Origin: Paenibacillus sp. FSL H8-0332
GTDB taxonomy: Bacteria > Bacillota > Bacilli > Paenibacillales > Paenibacillaceae
Direction: 5' to 3'
Length of the DNA: 64,000 bases
NCBI RefSeq assembly: GCF_037963835.1
Contig: NZ_CP150145.1
Location: 4,340,001-4,404,000, forward strand
How positions within the stretch are numbered: position 1 is the first letter of the stretch; every line of letters starts with the position of its first letter. Shown here piece by piece: positions 59,210 through 64,000 of the stretch. The notes beneath the pieces are model-generated. The model was given only the letters and a program-made list of their open reading frames with translations. It did not search any database and was not told the origin of the DNA. Made by a program: the position numbers and the translations under genes.

Positions 59210-59849
59210 CTTCAGCCGCATCCTTTCCATCATGCAAATAATAGGCCAGGCTCTGCAGATCTGTAGTGAAATCAGCGGCGTGAATCCGGATATTGGCAGG
59301 CGTCTTGAGAATAACCGGTGCGAAGTTCAGAATCGCCTCAATGCCGGAATCCACAAGAATATCGGCTACATTCTGGGCTTCGCTGTCGGGCACAGTAATG
59401 ATCCCGATCCGGATTCCCTGCGAGCGGATTGTACTGCTTAGCTCCTCCATCGGCTGCACAACCAGCGAGTTGATCTGCTGGCCCACCTTCGGCGGATAGG
59501 CATCGAAGATGGCAGTGATCTTCATCGTATCCTTCAAGTAAGCGTTGTAGTTAGACAAGGCATGACCGAGATTACCGGCTCCAACCAGTGCAACATTAAT
59601 TTGCTGGTCAAGCTTCAGGATGTGACGAATCTTCTCAATCAGATAGGACACATCGTAGCCGATGCCTTTTCTGCCGAAATCACCGAAATAAGCCAGATCC
59701 TTGCGGATCTGGGCGGGGTTCAGATCTAGCTTTTGGCCAAGCTCCTGAGAAGAGACTGTGGAGATTTCACGTTTTTGGAGATCGTTCAGGAACCGCAGGT
59801 ACACTGGAAGTCTGCGAACGACGGCCTCCGATATTTTATCCGATTTCAT
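59199..59849 (-). CDS. rex: Redox-sensing repressor
   Basis: Rex senses the NADH/NAD ratio and represses fermentation and respiration genes when NADH is low. It has 216 residues. The N-terminal winged helix (about 1-80) shows KISEAVVRRLPVYLRFLNDLQKREI and SQELGQKLDLNPAQIRKDLAYFGDFGRKGIGY. The Rossmann domain has LVGAGNLGHALSNY, and the domain-swapped C-terminal helix carries FTTDLQSLAYYL. AAGGAGG stands before the ATG. ackA and hbd, typical targets in other firmicutes, lie in the same window. Confidence 0.96.
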   Translation of the reverse strand: MKSDKISEAVVRRLPVYLRFLNDLQKREISTVSSQELGQKLDLNPAQIRKDLAYFGDFGRKGIGYDVSYLIEKIRHILKLDQQINVALVGAGNLGHALSNYNAYLKDTMKITAIFDAYPPKVGQQINSLVVQPMEELSSTIRSQGIRIGIITVPDSEAQNVADILVDSGIEAILNFAPVILKTPANIRIHAADFTTDLQSLAYYLHDGKDAAEDEQ

Positions 59850-59886
59850 GTATTCTCCTCCTTAAAAGTTTTGTTAGACCCGTACA

Positions 59887-59895
59887 ATTATAGCA
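59887..59895 (-). promoter_or_regulatory. Extended -10 promoter of rex
   Basis: Minus strand: TGCTATAAT, a TGn-extended consensus -10, 40 bp before the rex ATG. No good -35 is seen; instead a GC-rich dyad CCCGCCgCCTGCC / GGCAGaGGaGGCGGG (59904-59936) lies just upstream, which may end dinG transcription. Confidence 0.6.
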
Positions 59896-59987
59896 ACCGT
59901 ACCCCGCCGCCTGCCGGAGTGGCAGAGGAGGCGGGAACGGATCATCAGGTTAATCATGACTTATTAATAATAGCAATAGCGGATGAA

Positions 59988-62849
59988 TTAGGAAACCCCA
60001 CCGTCTTCCAGCCATTCGGCGATTCTCGGAACCATCTGCTCGGTGAGCATATGCTCCATCTTGGGACCGGGGAGCGAGTACAGGAAGTACTTCCCGTAAT
60101 AGGATTCAATCACTCTGGTGTCATAGACAATCACGATCCCCCGGTCCTTCGCCGTACGGACCAGCCGCCCGAAGCCCTGCTTGAAGCGGATAACGGCCTG
60201 CGGCACGGACAGCTTCATGAACGGGTTCTTCTTCTGTGCCTGAAGCAGCTCCGACTTCGCCTCAGCCAGCGGGTGATTCGGCGGCTGGAACGGCAGTCTG
60301 ACAATCGCCAGGCAGGTCAATGCTTCTCCAGGAATATCAACCCCTTCCCAGAAACTGCTGGTACCAAGCAGGACGGAGGCCGGGGTGTCCTGGAAGCGGC
60401 GGATCAGCTTGCTCCGGCTGCCGCCCTCCACGCCTTGTCCCAGCACCGCGATATCCTGCGAGGCAAGTGCCTCCTTCAGCGGATCGTAGACCTGGCGCAG
60501 CATTTTGTAGGAGGTGAACAGCACCAGCATCCGTCCCCGTGTAGCTACAGCCGTCTCAGCAAGGGAGTGGACTAGCGTGTCCACGAATCGGGCATCCCCT
60601 ATACTTCCCTTAACGCTCGGGAAGTCGCGGGGAATGACCAGCAGTGCCTGCTCACGGTACTTGAACGGCGACGGAAGCAGCGCAGTCATCAGACGCCCTT
60701 GCTCCGCAGCCTCACCAAGGCCCAGGTTATCCATCATGAACTGGAAGGATTTATCCACCGATAAGGTGGCCGAGGTCAGGATAATGCTCTTCTTCTTGTC
60801 GAAGAACAGCTCCCTGAGCTGGGTGCTGACATCTACGGGAACGGCATACATTTGCAGCGACTTGCCCTTATAATTGCCGCTTCCCTCCAGCCAATACACA
60901 ATATTCTCATCATTCAGGCTCATGAAGAAGCGAATCTGCTCTCTAATGGATGCCAGGTCCTTGAACAAGCCGCCTATATCCGTCACAAGACTGTCCGAGG
61001 AGGACTGGCTGTCCGTGTCACGCATCTCACTGAGCATCTTGTCACCCTTGCGGATGATATCGCTCAGACTGAGGTTCAGTGTATTCTCAAGGGCAGCCAG
61101 CTCCTCCCAATCCTTGGGCTTCTTGCCCGGCTGCAGGCGCGCTACCAGCTGGCCTGCTTCACCGGCCCCGGCGTCACTGCGCTCGGGCAGCAGGCTAAAG
61201 AGCCTGTCGCTGAGCGCATCCCAGGATTCCTTCACGGTCAGCAGATCTGGATAGATCCTGTCGATCACGCCGCTCCATTCGGAAGCCTGCTCACTGCCGG
61301 AAGACTGCAGGCTCTGGCGGAGGGCAGGCAGCTGCCCGCTCCGGCTATCTTTGTAGAGACGGGTTAAGGTATGGGCGAATGTGAAATATTTCATCTGCAT
61401 GCCAAGATGCTTGCCGGCAATATCCTCCAGATGATGAGCTTCGTCAATGACAAGATGCTCGTAGGCCGGAAGAAGCTGATGCCCGGCTTTGACATCTGCG
61501 AACAGCTTGGAGTGATTGGTGACCACCACATCGGAGATCCCCGCTTCATGCTTGGCCCGGTGGTAATAGCATTTGCGGAACCAGGGACAGGCGCGTCCCA
61601 GACAGGAGTCGGTATCACTGGCTACAGTCTCCCAGAAATCGCCGCCCCGTCCGCTTAAGTTAAGCTCCTCATCATCCCCGGTTGTCGTCTGGGTTAGCCA
61701 GACAAGCATTTGCGCAGCGGTAATTGCTTCTTCCCTTGGACTCGTAAAGTCCTTTTTGTTCATTCTATGTTCGAATTTGCGCAGACACAAATAGTGCCCT
61801 CTTCCCTTAAAGATGGAAGCCTTGAACGGGAACGGCACAACGCTGGTTAAGAGCGGAATATCCCGCTCCCGCAGCTGGTCCTGAAGGTTAATGGTATGGG
61901 TGCTGACCATCACCTTCTGATCACTCTTCACACTGTGGTAGATCGCCGGAAGCAGATAACCCAGCGATTTGCCGGTGCCTGTTCCCGCTTCAATCAGCAG
62001 ATGCTTATCCTGCTCAAGCGCTGTAATGACCTCATGGATCATCAGCTCCTGGGCTTCACGGCTCTCATACTGGGGAAGCGCAGCCTTCAGCCGCTTGGTT
62101 ACCTCATCCATATATTCCTCAAAGGTAATATTCTCCAGCGGATTGACGCTTCCTTCCTCCCGGGGCGTAGCCAGCTCTGCCCAATCCCCCACCGCCAGCG
62201 CAAGCTGACGGTAGAAGCTCAGCTCACCTTCCGGCTGGAAGGTCTCCATCTCCCGCTCCCGCAGCAGACCGTCGAAATACCAGGCCATATCACTGTCTTC
62301 GTCCGCGAACAGCTCATTCAGGCGCTGAATGGTCAGCAGCGGCAGACTGTGCAGCTCTTCCAGACATTTGAGCAGCACAATAGCCGTGGCAAGCGCATCG
62401 CTGTCCGCCTGATGGGGACGGTCATGCGTAATGCCGAAGTGGCTGCTTACCGCGCCTAACTGATAGGTGCTCAGCGAGGGAAAGCATATTTTGAGAAAAT
62501 CGATCGTATCCAGAATCCGCCCCTGAAACGGCAGATAGCCGCAGCGGTCCAGCGCATTCTGCAAAAAATGAAAATCAAACGCAACATTGTGTCCGACGAG
62601 GACCACATCATCCAGCAGCGGCACCAGCTCCATCATCATCTCATCGAGCTCCGGCGCATCCTGTACATCACTGTCTGTAATTCCGGTCAGGCCCGTAATA
62701 AAAGGAGGGATTGGCGCTCCGGGCTTGACGTAGGAACCATACACCCGGGAGATCGTCCCGTCTTCTTCTATAATGGCAAGGCCAACCTGGATGATCTCTC
62801 CCACAGATTGGGTTCCCGTAGTTTCAAAATCAAGCACGGCAAATTTCAT
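59988..62849 (-). CDS. dinG: DinG-type helicase with N-terminal 3'-5' exonuclease
   Basis: A 953-residue fusion typical of firmicutes. The DEDDh exonuclease (about 1-165) shows FAVLDFETTGTQ, GHNVAFDFHFLQNAL and HQADSDALATA. The XPD-like superfamily 2 helicase follows, with IEAGTGTGKSLGYLLPA, VVTNHSKLF, VIDEAHHLEDIAG, GTSSFWEGVDIPGEALTC and QGFGRLVRTAKDRG. Cysteines in DSCLGRACPWFRKCYYHRAK could hold a Fe-S cluster, as in E. coli DinG, although Bacillus DinG lacks one, so this is worth noting. It follows the TPR gene, with panD further upstream, as in Bacillus. Confidence 0.95.
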   Translation of the reverse strand: MKFAVLDFETTGTQSVGEIIQVGLAIIEEDGTISRVYGSYVKPGAPIPPFITGLTGITDSDVQDAPELDEMMMELVPLLDDVVLVGHNVAFDFHFLQNALDRCGYLPFQGRILDTIDFLKICFPSLSTYQLGAVSSHFGITHDRPHQADSDALATAIVLLKCLEELHSLPLLTIQRLNELFADEDSDMAWYFDGLLREREMETFQPEGELSFYRQLALAVGDWAELATPREEGSVNPLENITFEEYMDEVTKRLKAALPQYESREAQELMIHEVITALEQDKHLLIEAGTGTGKSLGYLLPAIYHSVKSDQKVMVSTHTINLQDQLRERDIPLLTSVVPFPFKASIFKGRGHYLCLRKFEHRMNKKDFTSPREEAITAAQMLVWLTQTTTGDDEELNLSGRGGDFWETVASDTDSCLGRACPWFRKCYYHRAKHEAGISDVVVTNHSKLFADVKAGHQLLPAYEHLVIDEAHHLEDIAGKHLGMQMKYFTFAHTLTRLYKDSRSGQLPALRQSLQSSGSEQASEWSGVIDRIYPDLLTVKESWDALSDRLFSLLPERSDAGAGEAGQLVARLQPGKKPKDWEELAALENTLNLSLSDIIRKGDKMLSEMRDTDSQSSSDSLVTDIGGLFKDLASIREQIRFFMSLNDENIVYWLEGSGNYKGKSLQMYAVPVDVSTQLRELFFDKKKSIILTSATLSVDKSFQFMMDNLGLGEAAEQGRLMTALLPSPFKYREQALLVIPRDFPSVKGSIGDARFVDTLVHSLAETAVATRGRMLVLFTSYKMLRQVYDPLKEALASQDIAVLGQGVEGGSRSKLIRRFQDTPASVLLGTSSFWEGVDIPGEALTCLAIVRLPFQPPNHPLAEAKSELLQAQKKNPFMKLSVPQAVIRFKQGFGRLVRTAKDRGIVIVYDTRVIESYYGKYFLYSLPGPKMEHMLTEQMVPRIAEWLEDGGVS

Positions 62850-62904
62850 TATAAGTTCTATTCCCTTTCACTTGAGACTCTTTATCAGCATAACAGAAGT
62901 TACG

Positions 62905-62946
62905 AAAAAAGGCGATGCACACCCCCGGGAAGTGGGGCGCATCGCC
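62905..62946 (-). terminator. Terminator of TPR-protein gene
   Basis: GGCGATGC-aCaCCCC / GGGG-c-GCATCGCC stem, with six T following in the minus direction. It lies 20 bp after the stop. Confidence 0.85.
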
Positions 62947-62965
62947 TAAAGAAACCGAGGATAAG

Positions 62966-63604
62966 TTATAAAAGCGAAACCAGCTGATGGCCGAACTCCA
63001 GCTTCCCGCCCCGCCTGCGGCACACCTCCAGATTAACGCTCGGCTCCGGCAGATCAGGGTCATGCAGCAGCGACAGGCTGAACAGCTCACTGGCTTCTTT
63101 AAAACGTTCCTGGGAAGCCCGGATACAGCCCAGCGCATTATAGATCATCGCCTTCAGCTTCACCTCACGAATCAGGCCCAGCATGTGGTCCAGATGTCCC
63201 CAGGCAATCTCGCCTTCCCCCTCCTGGAGGTAAGCCATGGCCAGATACAGGCGGGCAGCGAGGCTGTCCGGATATTGTGCCGTAACCTCACGGAACTGTT
63301 CAATGCACTTGCGGTACATCAGCAGCTTGTAATAGCCCTGTCCCCTGACAAAAGCATCCATCCCAAGCTCAGGCGCTTCTTCCTCCGGCAGTTCCTCAGG
63401 CGGAGCCTGGAAATCCGCCTGTTCCCGGAACTCGCTCAGCTTCTCGGCAAAGACCAGCCACTCATCCATTACATTATCACTGATTCGGTGGAGCATATTA
63501 TACTTGGATAAAAGATCGCTTCGGCGGGCACCCTCCGCAGTAGGGAAGTCGGTTTGGATCTCCTGCAGCATCTTGTTCATCTCAGCAAATAAATGTTGAA
63601 ACAC
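62966..63604 (-). CDS. Tetratricopeptide-like cytoplasmic protein
   Basis: A 212-residue helical protein without signal peptide. The C-terminal half has three TPR-like pairs (YYKLLMYRKCIEQFREVTAQYP, ARLYLAMAYLQEGEGEIAWGHL, IYNALGCIRASQERFKEASELF). The N-terminus is a coiled helical region followed by an acidic Pro/Glu hinge. The frame is open to an ATG at 63658 with no RBS; a GTG at 63604 has AAGGGTGGG seven bases upstream and gives MFQHLFAEMNK, which I prefer. It lies between panD and dinG. Its function is unknown; TPRs mediate protein contacts. Confidence 0.8.
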   Translation of the reverse strand: MFQHLFAEMNKMLQEIQTDFPTAEGARRSDLLSKYNMLHRISDNVMDEWLVFAEKLSEFREQADFQAPPEELPEEEAPELGMDAFVRGQGYYKLLMYRKCIEQFREVTAQYPDSLAARLYLAMAYLQEGEGEIAWGHLDHMLGLIREVKLKAMIYNALGCIRASQERFKEASELFSLSLLHDPDLPEPSVNLEVCRRRGGKLEFGHQLVSLL

Positions 63605-63718
63605 CGGACATCCCACCCTTACTGATAATGAAGTCAGCTTAAGCTTGCCTGCCTTCATTTTTCACAAGTACAGGTGTCTTCATCCCTGCCATTGATTACA
63701 TGGCTCAAAGTAAGGAAT

Positions 63719-64000
63719 TCAGGCAATTGTAGCGTGAATCTCATGATCCGCCAGCTTCACTGGCTTATTGCCCGCATCTACGAACACTACAGTCGGCTTG
63801 TGCGCCGCCAGCTCCTCGGAGGACATCATAGCGTAAGAAATAATAATCACGGTATCGCCGGGCTGTACCAGCCGCGCCGCCGCCCCGTTCAGACAGATGA
63901 CGCCGCTGCCGCGCGGGCCGGGAATGACATAAGTCTCCAGACGGGAACCGTTATTATTGTCCACGATCTGCACCTTCTCGTTCTCCAGCAGGTCAGCGGC
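63719..64000 (-). CDS. panD: Aspartate 1-decarboxylase, 5' end outside window
   Basis: C-terminal 93 residues of the pyruvoyl enzyme that makes beta-alanine for pantothenate. It shows QIVDNNNGSRLETYVIPG, RGSGVICLNGAAARLVQPGD and VIIISYAMM. The frame runs on past the window edge (AADLLENEK before the first internal Val). The self-cleavage Gly-Ser pair near residue 25 is not visible. The order panD then dinG (with a TPR gene between) matches the Bacillus panBCD-dinG neighbourhood. Confidence 0.93.
   Translation of the reverse strand, partial: AADLLENEKVQIVDNNNGSRLETYVIPGPRGSGVICLNGAAARLVQPGDTVIIISYAMMSSEELAAHKPTVVFVDAGNKPVKLADHEIHATIA

Overview
The window reads as chromosomal DNA of a Paenibacillus-type firmicute. 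Supporting signs are moderate GC with strong Shine-Dalgarno sites (GGAGG), a T-box riboswitch, a Fur box, a CRE-like site, YesM/YesN-type two-component genes, a two-GTPase bacterial dynamin (DynA type), an SLH-domain surface protein, and the block panD / dinG / ypmB-like / asnS / dnaD / nth that Bacillales share. No rRNA, tRNA, phage, transposase or CRISPR array was seen. Both edges cut genes: a GNAT acetyltransferase at the left and panD at the right.

Layout. 1-5.7 kb: partial GNAT gene; an iron-regulated flavodoxin with an unknown partner; a VOC protein and an AraC regulator; an rRNA-methyltransferase-like gene with an RluA-type pseudouridine synthase; a MarR regulator. 5.9-10.7 kb: parC and parE, each with its own terminator. 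10.8-13.7 kb: SGNH hydrolase plus two-gene ABC exporter. 14.2-17.2 kb: CAP-domain secreted protein and WG-repeat protein. 18.3-26.8 kb: a YesN/YesM pair with its own binding lipoprotein, followed by mglBAC, i.e. a sugar sensor next to the sugar importer it probably controls. 27.6-33.2 kb: GNAT, purT and a 1233-residue dynamin-like GTPase. 33.4-35.4 kb: PadR/DUF2812 pair, small unknown gene, nth. 35.6-42.3 kb: two tandem paralogous cell-wall amidases, a GerMN lipoprotein and an SLH protein. 42.5-45.7 kb: leuCD with a divergent LysR gene. 45.8-49.4 kb: proline T-box and proBAC. 49.8-64 kb, all on the minus strand: panD, TPR gene, dinG, rex, mtaD, ypmB-like gene, nucleotidyltransferase, membrane protein with a short FtsH-like protease, hbd-ackA, asnS, dnaD.

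The least ordinary material is non-coding. Between 8.4 and 27.3 kb there are five copies plus one fragment of a roughly 150-bp, nearly fully palindromic element. Its two arms change together between copies, so the pairing is kept while the sequence drifts. The same region carries a 42-bp tandem repeat, a six-unit 12-bp repeat, a 26-bp perfect palindrome and two degenerate dyad arrays of about 50-bp period. None of these is accompanied by a transposase. No complete new gene system could be proven; the best coding candidates for novelty are the Fur-box unknown gene beside flavodoxin and the short FtsH-like protease with its overlapping membrane-anchored partner.
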